From Mesorhizobium sp. B1-1-8 (lineage in GTDB: Bacteria > Pseudomonadota > Alphaproteobacteria > Rhizobiales > Rhizobiaceae), in assembly GCF_006442795.2 (NCBI RefSeq), contig NZ_CP083956.1:5629804-5693803 (forward strand): 64,000 nt of DNA. Direction: 5' to 3'. Position 1 is the first letter of the stretch, and each line of letters starts with the position of its first letter. The translations under genes and the position numbers were made by a program. Below, piece after piece: positions 54,566-63,928 of the stretch. Below the pieces are notes generated by a model. That model was not told where the DNA came from. It did not search any database and saw only the letters and a list, made by a program, of their open reading frames with translations.

Positions 54566-55374
54566 TTCCTTGCTCCCACTTCGGAAACTTCGCCCGACTT
54601 GATCAGCCGCACCGTGCCGCGCCGGCCATTGCCGTTGACCAGATAGTCGGCCTCGTCCTGGTTCTTTTCATGAGCGTCCGTGATCGGGCGCAGCGCCAGC
54701 GTCAGCCGGTCCGCCATCTGCTGCGCGACGGTGATGATCTCGGCCTGCTGCGGCGTCAGTTCCAGCGTCGCGGTCTGGCCGACCCTGGTCTTCTTGCCTT
54801 CTTCGTCTTCCTGGATGGTCTGGTCGATGGCCAGGACACGGATGTTCTTGAGGATGGTCTCGGTGTTGAAGCCGGTGCCGCCGTTGGCGGCGTCGGCGCG
54901 GCGGGTCATGATGACGTCGACAGTATCATTGGGAAGGATGAAGCCGCCCGCCGACGTGTCGGCCGATATCGCGGTCGCGACGGCACGCATGCCGGACGGC
55001 AGGACCGACGACATGAAGCTCTGCCCTTCGCCGACCAGCTTGGAGCGCCGCAGCGGCTCGCCACTGTACAACCCCACGCGGGCAACCGAGCTCTTGAGCT
55101 TCTCAACCGCGTCGGGTTCGGCGGCGCGGGTGATGAAATTGGCGTTGATGCCTTCGGACGGCCACTGCTGCCAGCTGATGTTGTTGCCAAGCTGGCTGCC
55201 CATCGCCACGTCGCCGGAAAGCACCAGCACGTCCTGCAGCGCCATGGCTGGCTGCTGAGGCCCTTCGACAACGACCTGGGGCGGCGGAGCCGCAACCATG
55301 TTCTTTGCGACATAACCCGCGCCGCCCGCCGCGGCCACCGCCACGCCTAAAATGATCAATCGGGATGCTGGCAT
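54562..55374 (-). CDS. cpaB: Tad pilus assembly protein CpaB (RcpC)
   Basis: Periplasmic protein of 270 residues with an N-terminal membrane anchor (about 5-24), a SAF domain (about 40-110: QDVLVLSGDVAMGSQLGNNISWQQWP) and the RcpC/CpaB region with ADTSAGGFILPNDTVDVIMTR. The start MPASRLIIL is used since the upstream frame lacks a signal. It is first in the cpaB-F/tadBC unit, with a CtrA-like site 100 bp upstream. Confidence 0.9.
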   Translation of the reverse strand: MPASRLIILGVAVAAAGGAGYVAKNMVAAPPPQVVVEGPQQPAMALQDVLVLSGDVAMGSQLGNNISWQQWPSEGINANFITRAAEPDAVEKLKSSVARVGLYSGEPLRRSKLVGEGQSFMSSVLPSGMRAVATAISADTSAGGFILPNDTVDVIMTRRADAANGGTGFNTETILKNIRVLAIDQTIQEDEEGKKTRVGQTATLELTPQQAEIITVAQQMADRLTLALRPITDAHEKNQDEADYLVNGNGRRGTVRLIKSGEVSEVGARK

Positions 55375-55473
55375 TCGTCCGAACCCTTCGCCCAAGTAGC
55401 AAACCACCACGCCAGGCCGGACTTTGCAGTTGCAATCGTCAAAACAAGGTTAATGTAATGCTTACGATCGTGA

Positions 55474-55488
55474 TTAATTTAAGGTTTA
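55474..55488. promoter_or_regulatory. CtrA-like site before cpaB
   Basis: TTAA-N7-TTTA in an AT-rich part of the cpaA-cpaB gap, one mismatch from the consensus. Confidence 0.45.
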
Positions 55489-55593
55489 CTCAAATTGGAC
55501 GGAACCGGCTTCCGTTAACGAAAAAGGGCGGCCAAGCCGCCTTGAGCATGCTGTTTTATCAAGAGGAATTCCGTTCAGTTAAATTAGGACCGG

Positions 55594-56112
55594 TCAGGTC
55601 GTAAGCCTTTCCAATGCCCAGACCATCAGCGGCGAATCCGGAAAGGTGATGAGCCCGCCGAGCCCGAGCGCAACGCCGTAAGGAACGCCCACACTTTCGT
55701 CGGCGAAGTGACGCAGAAACCGGCTGTGCCCGGTATAGGCCGCCAGCGGCGATTTCCTGTAGACCAGAATGGCAATGGTCAGCAGGCCGCCGATCAATGT
55801 CGCCGTCACCAGATATCCGACGAGGTTGATGTTGAGGCCCATCCAGACGGCCGTCGCGGCCAGAAGCTTGGCGTCGCCGCCGCCCATGCCGCCAAGCGCG
55901 AAAAGACCGAACGTCACCGCCAGCACCAGGGTGCCCGCCGCGAAATGCCAGCCATAGGTTGCCCAATCCATTCCGGTCAGCGGAGCAACCAGGGCAAACG
56001 TCACCACCAGCAGCACCGGTACACGGTTGGCGATCGTCATCGACAATGTGTCCGAGATTGCAGCAAACAGCATGCAAAAGGGAAAGACGACAAAGATCAC
56101 GGCTTCAAGCAT
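55594..56112 (-). CDS. cpaA: Tad prepilin peptidase CpaA (TadV)
   Basis: Aspartyl prepilin peptidase (A24 family) of 172 residues with about five or six hydrophobic helices. The catalytic aspartates sit in AAISDTLSMTIANR (about 18-30) and GGMGGGDAKLLAA (about 90). It cleaves the Flp pilin and TadE-like pseudopilins after glycine. It lies between pilA and cpaB on the same strand. Confidence 0.92.
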   Translation of the reverse strand: MLEAVIFVVFPFCMLFAAISDTLSMTIANRVPVLLVVTFALVAPLTGMDWATYGWHFAAGTLVLAVTFGLFALGGMGGGDAKLLAATAVWMGLNINLVGYLVTATLIGGLLTIAILVYRKSPLAAYTGHSRFLRHFADESVGVPYGVALGLGGLITFPDSPLMVWALERLTT

Positions 56113-56237
56113 GGAGGCGGTGTCCGCGGTGAAAGCTTGCTGGTTTCGAGTCTAGGCGCGTTCGATTAACGATCGATGAGGCCGGACGTTCAAAATCCTT
56201 GTTCCCGCTCGACGTGCCAATGACATGACCATGAACA

Positions 56238-56270
56238 GAACAAGGGCCGCCAGGTTGGCGGCCCTTGTTC
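56238..56270 (-). terminator. Strong hairpin after pilA
   Basis: Perfect 15-bp stem GAACAAGGGCCGCCA / TGGCGGCCCTTGTTC with a 3-base loop, 23 bp after the pilA stop. It would cap the abundant pilin mRNA and limit read-through into cpaA. Confidence 0.85.
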
Positions 56271-56293
56271 GAAGCGACTGGATTGCTTCGATA

Positions 56294-56464
56294 TTACGAC
56301 TTGTTGACAGCAGCCGCGATGGCGTCGAACTTGGCGTTCAGCGCGCCACCGAGCGACGTAGCGCCGACCATGATGGCGAGGGCGATGAGAGCGGCGATCA
56401 GACCATATTCGATAGCGGTCGCGCCGGATTCATCCTTCACAAAGCGTGCGATGAGGTTAGACAT
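56294..56464 (-). CDS. pilA: Flp/Fap pilin PilA
   Basis: Flp-type major pilin of 56 residues. A 14-residue leader ends ...KDESG, followed by the mature start ATAIEYGLIAALIALAIMVGATSLGGALNAKF with the required Glu at +5 and Tyr at +6. The hydrophobic helix follows directly. It is the first gene of the leftward pilus cluster and has its own terminator; cpaA next to it encodes the processing peptidase. Confidence 0.95.
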   Translation of the reverse strand: MSNLIARFVKDESGATAIEYGLIAALIALAIMVGATSLGGALNAKFDAIAAAVNKS

Positions 56465-56610
56465 TCGAGAGCTCCTACTCCACGTGTTACAGCACTTCCG
56501 TCAACTTCTCTGGTGGTTGATCGGATGCTGCCAATCTAGGCGGGAGCCCTTTCGATCGGCTTAATAAATAGCCTTACCAATTCCTTTCCGGCGGCGATCC
56601 CGTCGCGTGG

Positions 56611-56625
56611 TTAACCGTGGCCTAA
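56611..56625. promoter_or_regulatory. CtrA-like site between pilA and the secretin-domain gene
   Basis: TTAA-N7-CTAA at 56611-56625, one mismatch from consensus. Another, TTAA-N7-TTCA, lies at 56755-56769. Both are in the 355-bp divergent gap, which holds no other gene I can support. Confidence 0.4.
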
Positions 56626-56819
56626 ACCTCCAAAAGCTGGCCGGCGGGCCCGGAAACCCGTGCAGACAGGCGCGTCCCGCAATATTGCTAAAACAGCATT
56701 TGCTGTGGCGGGCAGCACGGAAGACGGCCAATCGTTATCGCGGCCGGCTTCGGTTTAACCGTTGGTTCACCAATCTCCTTCATGTTCCGTTGAACAGTTC
56801 GCCGCCTAGGAACGTCTCA

Positions 56820-57239
56820 ATGATCTGGTCGAAGCCATCATTCGCTGCCGCAGCGCTGGCAGCCGTTGCTTTCGTCATGCCGGCAAAGGCGGGCGCGGGC
56901 ATCGAAGTCACCATGAACCAGGCAAAGATCGTCAAACTGTCGCGTGCGGCCGACACGGTCGTCGTCGGCAATCCGGCGATTGCCGACGCCTCCGTGCAGG
57001 ATGCCTCTACCATCGTCCTCACCGGCAAGGGTTTCGGCGTCACCAATCTGGTCGTGCTCGATCCGGACGGCAGCCCTATCATCGACGAGCAGGTGACCGT
57101 CGTGCGGCAGGCAGCGTCTTCGGTGCGCATCTACCGGCGCGCCGAGGTCCAGACCATGTCCTGCACGCCCTATTGCGAGAGCTCGTACAAGAGCGAGGCC
57201 GAGAAAGCTTCCGAAGCAGAAATGAACGCCGGCCACTGA
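56820..57239 (+). CDS. Stand-alone pilus-assembly N-domain protein (paralogue of the CpaC N-terminus)
   Basis: Exported protein of 139 residues: signal peptide (about 1-24, ending PAKAGA), then a domain (about 30-105) reading AKIVKLSRAADTVVVGNPAIADASVQDASTIVLTGKGFGVTNLVVLD. It parallels the CpaC segment VIDLPSDAYDILVANPAVADAV...IYLFGKAVGETNIFVFG. The tail has a C-x3-C pair (SCTPYCESS) and charged residues. Located beside pilA and the TadE genes, it is probably a periplasmic helper of the secretin. ATG at 56820. Confidence 0.8.
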   Translation: MIWSKPSFAAAALAAVAFVMPAKAGAGIEVTMNQAKIVKLSRAADTVVVGNPAIADASVQDASTIVLTGKGFGVTNLVVLDPDGSPIIDEQVTVVRQAASSVRIYRRAEVQTMSCTPYCESSYKSEAEKASEAEMNAGH

Positions 57240-57255
57240 GCCGATAGCCGTGACG

Positions 57256-57270
57256 TTAACGGCGGGTTAA
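57256..57270. promoter_or_regulatory. Perfect CtrA box upstream of the TadE genes
   Basis: TTAA-CGGCGGG-TTAA matches the CtrA consensus TTAA-N7-TTAA fully. It lies 96-110 bp before the first TadE-like start and just after the preceding gene's stop. Confidence 0.65.
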
Positions 57271-57365
57271 ACGTCGCCCGGCGAATTTAGCGATGATCCA
57301 AACCGGACTTCAATGGGTTTTCGCTAATGTGCCGCCGGTATCGCAAGGGATCGGCAGGAACGGAC

Positions 57366-57956
57366 ATGAGCAGGGATCCGGCACCCGGCAAGGGCGTGGG
57401 CAAGGGGGCGGGAGCGAAGCCCCGCCATGGCTTTTTCAGCGACAAACGCGGCAGCACGGCGATGGAGTTCGCAATGCTGGCCATTCCGTTTGCGCTGCTC
57501 GTTTTCGCCATCCTCGAAAGCTGCATCTCATTCGCCGGCCAGGAGGTGATGGCCAACATTACCGACGATGTCGCGCGCCAGTTGCGGACCGGGCAGCTGA
57601 AGAAGGCAACCGTGACCGAGGCCTCGATCAAGCAGCTGATCTGCAGCAGGCTGGAGATCATGGTTGCCAAGAATTGCCCGGGATTGCTGGTGGACCTGCA
57701 CGAATATGCGACCTTCGCCGACGCCGCCACGGCGGGCTTCAAGATCGTGAACGGCGACATTGTGCTGACGCAAGGCACAAACCCGACGGCCTTCGGCGTA
57801 TCGCCGGGGTTGGCGGAATCAAAGAATATGCTGCGGGTTTTCTATAAATGGCCCGTAATGACGGATTTCATGGCCAAGCAGATGGCCAACCTCAAGGACG
57901 GCAACACGCTGCATTTTGCCTCCGTGACCTGGCAGAACGAACCGTTCGACGACTGA
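57366..57956 (+). CDS. TadE-like pseudopilin
   Basis: TadE/TadF-type minor pilin of 196 residues. A basic leader (about 1-34) ends at glycine in SDKRGSTAMEFAMLAIPFALLVFAILES, giving Glu at +5 after cleavage by CpaA, followed by the membrane helix and a periplasmic domain with CSRLEIMVAKNCPG. ATG at MSRDPAPGKG. First of two tandem pseudopilin genes. Confidence 0.85.
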   Translation: MSRDPAPGKGVGKGAGAKPRHGFFSDKRGSTAMEFAMLAIPFALLVFAILESCISFAGQEVMANITDDVARQLRTGQLKKATVTEASIKQLICSRLEIMVAKNCPGLLVDLHEYATFADAATAGFKIVNGDIVLTQGTNPTAFGVSPGLAESKNMLRVFYKWPVMTDFMAKQMANLKDGNTLHFASVTWQNEPFDD

Positions 57957-57980
57957 GACTGCGGCGTGGGGGATAAGAAT

Positions 57981-58601
57981 ATGTACCGTGCGGGGGCACA
58001 GCGGGGGATTTCGGCCGTCATGGCGCGAGCGATGCGGTTTTGCCGCGATCGCCGTGGCGTGGCGGCCATCGAGTTCGCGTTCATCGTGCCCGTGCTGCTC
58101 ATCATGTACTTCATCACGATGGAAGCCTCCCAAGCCATCGAGACCAGCAAGAAGGTCAGTCGTATCGGCAGCATGGTGGCGGATCTCGTCACCCAGCAGC
58201 AGACGATCGTCAAGGCGGATCTCGACGCGATCATGAAGATCGGCACTTCGACGCTGCAGCCCTACAACCGTTCGTCGCCGTCGATCATCATCACCGGGAT
58301 CCAGATTACCGACGAGGCATCACCGAAAGTGCAGGTGGCATGGTCGCGCAAGGTCGTGGGCACCACCTACAGCGCCGACGCGGCCAAGGACAGCATCACC
58401 ACGGTTCCGGCGACGCTGAAGATCCGCAACACTTTCCTGGTGCGGGTGCAAAGCAACCTCGCTTACCAGCCGATCATCACCTGGTCCGCCAACAACGCAA
58501 AGGCGCTGGGCTTGACCGCCGCCTTCAACAACATATCGATGGGCGAAACCTACTATCTCAGGCCCCGCCGGAGCCCGACGATCCCCTGCAGCGACTGCTG
58601 A
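57981..58601 (+). CDS. TadE/TadG-like pseudopilin
   Basis: Second pseudopilin, 206 residues: basic leader, then DRRGVAAIEFAFIVPVLLIMYFITMEASQAIE with Glu at +5 after the glycine. The C-terminal end has a C-x2-C pair (PCSDC). ATG at 57981 follows GGGGGAT. It begins 24 bp after the first pseudopilin gene. A long vWA-type TadG is not found here. Confidence 0.83.
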   Translation: MYRAGAQRGISAVMARAMRFCRDRRGVAAIEFAFIVPVLLIMYFITMEASQAIETSKKVSRIGSMVADLVTQQQTIVKADLDAIMKIGTSTLQPYNRSSPSIIITGIQITDEASPKVQVAWSRKVVGTTYSADAAKDSITTVPATLKIRNTFLVRVQSNLAYQPIITWSANNAKALGLTAAFNNISMGETYYLRPRRSPTIPCSDC

Positions 58602-58654
58602 GGGCCAAAGCGTCCTTCGTCCCGAAATCGCTGCGCCCTGTCGAGAGACATGCT

Positions 58655-59611
58655 TCATGGCCGGTCGACTGTTTCACCCCGAACGATAGCCTCTGCCAGC
58701 GCGTAATCCTTTGCCTCGGCGAGCGCGAACCCGCCGGAATGCGTCGATTCGAGAAGATCGTAGACGTCGGGAGTCAGCGACTTGAGGTTGGTGAGAAAAA
58801 CCGTCAGCCGGCGCTTCGCTTCGGGATCGAGATCGCTGCGAACGGCGTGCGGCCCGTAGCGCAGCAGACCCGAGGTCCAAAGCACCCGAAGCGACGTCTT
58901 CGGAACACCGGCTGCCTCAAGCCTCGCGACCGTTCCGCCCGAATCGCGCGGCTGTCCGTCGGCGCCGGCCGACTCCCAGCCGAACAGGCCGTCGGCCTCG
59001 CCGTCGTTCAGCATCGCCTCGGCCGCGGTGGCGGAGGCGGCGCGCGTCAGGAAGGGTGAGTCCCGCGCGATTTTGACGCCTTCGGCGGAGAGCCCGGCCA
59101 GCGGCAGCAGGGAACCGCCGACATTGTCGGGGGGTGCGACGGCGATCCGATGCGCGGCGATTGCGGCGAGATCGGGTATCTTGCCATCGCGCGTCACCAG
59201 GACGGAGCGGATGCCGACCGCGCCATCGGCGTCGACCGGCGCAACCAGCGGCTCCACGCAGCCGCAGCGCTCGGAGGCGGCGGCATAGGCAAGCGCCGAA
59301 TAGATCGCATACTGGACGCGGCCGCTCGCCTGCGCCTCGATCAGCGCCGCATAGTCGCGGGCGACGACGAACTCCACCTTCATGCCGAGCGCATTGGTAT
59401 AGGCCTCCGTCAGGCGCGCCAGCCCCGGAACCGTGTTGCCGCCACCGGGTTCGGCGACAATGCCGATGCGGAATGTGCCGATATCGTCGCGCCAGTCGGC
59501 GCGGGCCGGCAAGCACGCGGCCACCGTAAGGAGGATGCCCGCGAACGCCGCCAGGGTCCGCCTTGCCGCGTGTTTGCCGCCGCCTACCATCTTCTCCGTC
59601 CCAGCCCACAT
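58655..59611 (-). CDS. PhnD-like periplasmic phosphate/phosphonate-type binding protein
   Basis: Exported solute-binding protein of 318 residues: signal peptide (about 15-38, ending PARAD), then the PhnD/SsuA2-like fold with [77 protein letters not shown] and [21 protein letters not shown]. No permease or ATPase genes adjoin, so it is an orphan, and phosphonate is not proven. MWAGTEKMV is used as the start; the ATG seven codons later is possible. Confidence 0.8.
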   Translation of the reverse strand: MWAGTEKMVGGGKHAARRTLAAFAGILLTVAACLPARADWRDDIGTFRIGIVAEPGGGNTVPGLARLTEAYTNALGMKVEFVVARDYAALIEAQASGRVQYAIYSALAYAAASERCGCVEPLVAPVDADGAVGIRSVLVTRDGKIPDLAAIAAHRIAVAPPDNVGGSLLPLAGLSAEGVKIARDSPFLTRAASATAAEAMLNDGEADGLFGWESAGADGQPRDSGGTVARLEAAGVPKTSLRVLWTSGLLRYGPHAVRSDLDPEAKRRLTVFLTNLKSLTPDVYDLLESTHSGGFALAEAKDYALAEAIVRGETVDRP

Positions 59612-59720
59612 TGCGCCTTGTGTCGACTATGGCGCCAAGCCGTTGCGGTTTGGTTTCCAATTTGCCAACGCGGCCGCGCAACCTTATGTCTGGATGCTTA
59701 GATCCACAACGACGGCACCC

Positions 59721-60968
59721 ATGGCGCGCGCTTTCCTGTTCGTTCTCGATTCCTTCGGCATCGGCGGCGCGGCCGACGCCGAACGCTATGGCGATGCCGG
59801 CGCCGACACTTTCGGTCATATCCTGCAGGCCTGCGCCGAAGGCCGCGCCGATCGCGAAGGTCTGCGCGCCGGACCGCTCGCCGTGCCCAACATGATCTCG
59901 GTCGGGCTGGGCCGCGCCGCAGAGATCGCGAACGGGCTGACCCTGGATACCGGCAAGCCGCTCTTTGCCTCATCCTTCCACGGCGCCGCGCAGGAAGTGT
60001 CCAGCGGCAAGGACACGCCGTCTGGCCATTGGGAGATCGCCAGCCACCCGGTGCATTTCGACTGGGGCTATTTTCCGGATATAGTGCCGGCCTTCCCGGC
60101 CGATCTGACCGCGGCGATCCTCCGGGAAGGCAAGGTGCCGGGCATCCTCGGCAATTGCCATGCGTCAGGCACTGAGATCATTGTGCGGTTCGGCGAGGAG
60201 CACATCCGAAGCGGCAAGCCGATCTGCTATACGTCAGTCGATTCGGTGCTGCAGATCGCCGCCCACGAGACGCATTTCGGCCTCGAACGTCTTTATGAGC
60301 TTTGCTTGACGGTACGCCGGCTGGTCGATCCGCTGAAGATCGGGCGGGTGATCGCGCGACCCTTCGTGGGCGAGACGCCGGCCACCTTCCAGCGCACCCA
60401 CAACCGCCGCGACTATGCCGTGCCGCCGCCCGAGCCGACCCTGCTCGACCGGCTGACGGAGCGCGCAAGCAAGGTCATCGGTATTGGCAAGATCGGCGAC
60501 ATCTTCGCGCATCGCGGCATCTCGGAGGTGCGCAAGGCGGGCGGCAACATGGCGATGCTGGACAAGGCGCTCGGCGCCATGGACGACGCCGGCGAAGGCG
60601 ATCTGGTGTTTGCCAATTTCGTCGATTTCGACAGCGAGTTCGGCCATCGGCGCGACGTTGCCGGCTACGCCGCGGCGCTCGAGGCCTTCGACCGGCGCCT
60701 GCCGGAGGCATTTGCCCGGCTCAGGCCAGGCGACCTGCTCATCCTGACGGCCGACCATGGCAACGATCCGACCTGGCGCGGCACCGACCATACGCGCGAG
60801 CGGGTTCCGGTGATCGGCCTCGCACCTGGACTGAAGGGCGGCGATATCGGCTTGCTGCCGACCTTCGCCGATATCGGCGAAACCGTCGCGGACCATCTTG
60901 GCCTGGCACCCGGCCGCCACGGGACCTCTTTCCTTGCGACGATAGGCGGCCATGCCGGAACTGCCTGA
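59721..60968 (+). CDS. deoB: Phosphopentomutase
   Basis: Converts ribose-1-P or deoxyribose-1-P to the 5-phosphates in nucleoside salvage. The 415 residues carry alkaline-phosphatase-superfamily metal motifs: [21 protein letters not shown] (5-25), [13 protein letters not shown] (about 94-106), [10 protein letters not shown] and [18 protein letters not shown] near the C-terminus. ATG at MARAFLFVL. It overlaps mutM by 17 bp. Confidence 0.95.
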   Translation: MARAFLFVLDSFGIGGAADAERYGDAGADTFGHILQACAEGRADREGLRAGPLAVPNMISVGLGRAAEIANGLTLDTGKPLFASSFHGAAQEVSSGKDTPSGHWEIASHPVHFDWGYFPDIVPAFPADLTAAILREGKVPGILGNCHASGTEIIVRFGEEHIRSGKPICYTSVDSVLQIAAHETHFGLERLYELCLTVRRLVDPLKIGRVIARPFVGETPATFQRTHNRRDYAVPPPEPTLLDRLTERASKVIGIGKIGDIFAHRGISEVRKAGGNMAMLDKALGAMDDAGEGDLVFANFVDFDSEFGHRRDVAGYAAALEAFDRRLPEAFARLRPGDLLILTADHGNDPTWRGTDHTRERVPVIGLAPGLKGGDIGLLPTFADIGETVADHLGLAPGRHGTSFLATIGGHAGTA

Positions 60969-61842
60969 AGTCGAAACCGTCCGGCGCGGCCTGCAACCGG
61001 TGCTCGAGGGCGCGCGCCTCGTCAAGGTCGAGGCGCGCCGGCCCGATCTCAGATTTCCGTTTCCGGACAAGTTTTCGGAACGCCTGACCGACAAGACCGT
61101 CACGGCGCTTGGCCGGCGGGCAAAATACCTGACCATGCATATCGAAGACGGTCCACTGCTGATCTGTCATCTTGGCATGTCCGGATCGTTCCGCATCGAA
61201 ACCGCCGAAAGCAGCGGCGTGCCCGGCGCTTTCCATCACGAACGCTCGAAAAGCTCGGCGCACGACCATGTCGTGTTCGATGTCGTGTCGCCGCAGGGCG
61301 AGCGGTCTCGCGTCATCTTCAACGACCCGCGCCGTTTCGGCTTCATGCTGTTTGCCGAGGGCGCGCCGGACACGCACCCAATGCTGGCCGGTCTGGGCGT
61401 CGAGCCGACCGGCAATGCGTTGGACGGCCCGCTGCTCGCCTCGCTGCTGGAGGGCCGGCGGGCGCCGCTCAAAGTGGCGCTGCTCGACCAGCGGCTGATC
61501 GCCGGGCTCGGCAACATATATGTGTCGGAGGCGCTGTGGCGCGCCGGCCTGTCGCCGCTGCGCGAAGCCGGAACCGTTGCCGGAACCGGCAAGAAGACCA
61601 GGGAGCAATGCCGGCGCCTGGCCGAGGCGATCCGCTCGGTCATCGCCGACGCGATCGCCGCCGGCGGGTCGTCGCTGCGCGACTATGTCCAGGCCGACGG
61701 CTCGCTCGGCTATTTCCAGCATTCCTTCGCGGTCTACGATCGCGAAGGCGAGCCCTGTCCGAAGCCCGGCTGCCGCGGCAATATCGAGCGCATCGTGCAA
61801 AGCGGCCGCTCGACATTCTATTGCCGGACCTGTCAGCGGTGA
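60952..61842 (+). CDS. mutM: Formamidopyrimidine-DNA glycosylase
   Basis: Base-excision repair enzyme (Fpg) of 296 residues that removes 8-oxoguanine and cuts the strand. It begins with the invariant [13 protein letters not shown] (catalytic P2, E3), has GRRAKYL with the conserved lysine, the helix-two-turn-helix [22 protein letters not shown], and ends in the zinc finger [28 protein letters not shown]. It starts within the deoB end. Confidence 0.96.
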   Translation: MPELPEVETVRRGLQPVLEGARLVKVEARRPDLRFPFPDKFSERLTDKTVTALGRRAKYLTMHIEDGPLLICHLGMSGSFRIETAESSGVPGAFHHERSKSSAHDHVVFDVVSPQGERSRVIFNDPRRFGFMLFAEGAPDTHPMLAGLGVEPTGNALDGPLLASLLEGRRAPLKVALLDQRLIAGLGNIYVSEALWRAGLSPLREAGTVAGTGKKTREQCRRLAEAIRSVIADAIAAGGSSLRDYVQADGSLGYFQHSFAVYDREGEPCPKPGCRGNIERIVQSGRSTFYCRTCQR

Positions 61843-61881
61843 GCTAGACCGATCTCCTCAACAAAGCGAGGAGACGATGCC

Positions 61882-62655
61882 ATGACCTATGAAACCATAC
61901 TCGTGGAAACACGCGGCAAGGTCGGGCTGATCACGCTGAACCGGCCCAAGGCGCTCAACGCGCTGAACTCCCAGGTCATGGCCGAAGTGGCATCAGCGGC
62001 GACCGCGTTCGGCGCGGAGGCCGGTATCGGCGCGATGGTCATCACCGGTTCCGAAAAAGCTTTCGCGGCGGGCGCCGACATCAAGGAAATGCAGTCGATC
62101 TCCTTCGTCGACGCCTACACGCAGGACATCTTCGTCGGCTGGGAGGAGTTCACGCGCACGCGCAAGCCGATCATCGCCGCCGTCGCCGGCTATGCGCTGG
62201 GCGGCGGCTGCGAGCTGGCGATGATGTGCGATTTCATCATCTGCGCCGACACCGCCAAATTCGGCCAGCCCGAAATCACGCTCGGCGTCATGCCCGGCAT
62301 GGGCGGCTCGCAGCGGCTGACCCGCTTCGTCGGCAAGTCGAAGGCGATGGACATGTGCCTGACCGGCCGGATGATGGACGCCGCCGAGGCCGAGCGCTGC
62401 GGGCTGGTGTCGCGGGTGGTGCCGGCCGCCGAGTTGGTCGAGGAAGCACTGAAGGCAGCGGCCAGGATCGCGGAATTTTCATTGCCGTCGGTGATGATGA
62501 CCAAGGAAGCCGTCAACCGCGCCTACGAGACGACGCTCGCCGAAGGCCTGCGCTTCGAGCGCCGCCTTTTCCATTCGTTGTTTGCGCTCGACGACCAGAA
62601 GGAAGGCATGGCCGCCTTTGGGGAGAAGCGGAAGCCGAACTTCACCAACAGGTAG
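61882..62655 (+). CDS. Enoyl-CoA hydratase (short-chain crotonase)
   Basis: Crotonase of 257 residues: [16 protein letters not shown] (oxyanion hole, about 54-69), [22 protein letters not shown], and [40 protein letters not shown] with both catalytic-glutamate regions present. It acts in beta-oxidation or amino-acid breakdown. It lies 39 bp after mutM and upstream of rpsT, an order common in rhizobia. Confidence 0.93.
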   Translation: MTYETILVETRGKVGLITLNRPKALNALNSQVMAEVASAATAFGAEAGIGAMVITGSEKAFAAGADIKEMQSISFVDAYTQDIFVGWEEFTRTRKPIIAAVAGYALGGGCELAMMCDFIICADTAKFGQPEITLGVMPGMGGSQRLTRFVGKSKAMDMCLTGRMMDAAEAERCGLVSRVVPAAELVEEALKAAARIAEFSLPSVMMTKEAVNRAYETTLAEGLRFERRLFHSLFALDDQKEGMAAFGEKRKPNFTNR

Positions 62656-62702
62656 GGCGGGTTTCGGCGACGTTAAGACGCTAAAAAGACGGCGAAGCGG
62701 CG

Positions 62703-62731
62703 TTGACGCGCCGGAAAAGCTGAACTATAAG
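62703..62731 (+). promoter_or_regulatory. Sigma70-type promoter of rpsT
   Basis: TTGACG (62703-62708), 17-base spacer, TATAAG (62726-62731), placed 94 bp before the rpsT start. The match and spacing are close to ideal for a housekeeping promoter. Confidence 0.85.
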
Positions 62732-62824
62732 CCGCACCACCCGAGGCGGCCCCCATGGCTGCCCGTTTGTTTTTTGCGCCCTGCGGCACCCCGCTGGCGC
62801 CCACCAGATCAGAAGAGAGGCATC

Positions 62825-63091
62825 ATGGCCAATACTTCCTCGGCCAAAAAGGCAACGCGCAAGATCGCCCGCCGCGCGGCGATCAACAAGAATCGCCGGT
62901 CGCGCGTCCGCACCTATGTCCGCCAGGTCGAAGAGGCGCTGGCCGCCGGCGACAAGGCCGCAGCGCTGGAGGCCTTCAAAGCCGCCGAGCCGGAATTGAT
63001 GCGTGCCGCCACCAAGGGCGTGATTCACAAGAACACGGCATCGCGCAAGGTTTCGCGGCTGGCCCAGCGGGTCAAGGTGCTGTCGGCATAA
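62825..63091 (+). CDS. rpsT: 30S ribosomal protein S20
   Basis: Small-subunit protein of 88 residues that binds 16S rRNA early in assembly. It reads [39 protein letters not shown], highly basic and helical, at the normal family length. AGAGAGG precedes the ATG; the longer frame upstream is not coding. It has its own promoter and terminator, and precedes the probable dnaA as in other rhizobia. Confidence 0.96.
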   Translation: MANTSSAKKATRKIARRAAINKNRRSRVRTYVRQVEEALAAGDKAAALEAFKAAEPELMRAATKGVIHKNTASRKVSRLAQRVKVLSA

Positions 63092-63116
63092 CCGACTTCC
63101 GCCAAGTTTGACTGTT

Positions 63117-63146
63117 AAACCCGGCTCAATCGCGCCGGGTTTTTTT
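63117..63146 (+). terminator. Intrinsic terminator of rpsT
   Basis: AAACCCGGC (63117-63125), 8-base loop, GCCGGGTTT (63134-63142) and a continuing T run, 26 bp after the stop. Confidence 0.92.
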
Positions 63147-63928
63147 CGTTTGCCGGCAAGCACTTAAAAAGAACGCTTGCAAATGCCGCCAGACCAAGAT
63201 TCCAATATTGCAATTGCTTTGCCGGCACATACATGATCACGGATGTCGGCGATACTGCAATGCGGCGATCGCCTTAAATTAGCCTGTCACAAAATCTCTA
63301 GTTTTTTCAGAGACTTGCAGACGGTCATCCACAGCTTGTTCAACTCACGGTCGAGCGTCGGGGGACAAGTAGCTGTCAAGAACATTATTTCAGAAAATTT
63401 CGAAAGGTGTGGCCTTTTTCACATTCGCCGGAAAAGGGTTTGAATCACAATGGCTTTGTCAAAACGTGCCGCCGTGGCACCTGCTCCCGACCCGTCTTCG
63501 GTAACCAGATTCGTTAAAAATCCGTTAGACGTGGCCTTGCCCTATCCACAGCGATTTCGGTAATGTCCATGCATCAAAGGGACGGGCTTTAGCCCCTGAC
63601 CCAGCCTGAATCGGCCAGCACAAAATGGCGGAATTCATGACGTGGAGCAATTCCGCGCGCGGCTTGGTTTGTCTCTTTGGTGCGGGTAGGGGACTGGCGT
63701 AATTGTACATGGCAGGTCGATGTCGCGCCGGCGTTTCGCCGGACGGTATTTTATTGCCCTGACGTGATCAGGCCGGCTTGCGAGAGGCCGGCAGCAGGTT
63801 CCTTGCGCGACGTTGCGATGATTATTGCCGGCGGCGGCGACAACGCAGCGAAAAAGATTGCCGGATCCAGGGTGCAGGAGGCGCATCCCCGGCGGAAAAA
63901 GGGTACGAGAAGACAAGGAACTTTGATC
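63147..63928. promoter_or_regulatory. Long regulatory region before the probable dnaA gene
   Basis: A gap of about 780 bp. Visible sites are DnaA-box-like TCATCCACA (63325-63333) and CTATCCACA (63542-63550), each one mismatch from TTATCCACA. GANTC sites lie at 63198-63202, 63442-63446, 63508-63512 and 63608-63612, and a CtrA-like TTAA-N7-TTAG at 63514-63528. AT content is raised near 63290-63430. No convincing gene was found; a 37-codon frame at 63450-63563 covers several of these sites and is probably chance. Confidence 0.65.

Noticed and set aside
63450..63563. A 37-codon frame starting MALSKRAAVAPAPDPSS in the dnaA upstream region
   Set aside because: It covers a DnaA-like box, a GANTC site and the CtrA-like site, so control DNA is the simpler reading. 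No good ribosome site and no recognised family. A 66-codon frame at 63243-63443 was rejected likewise.
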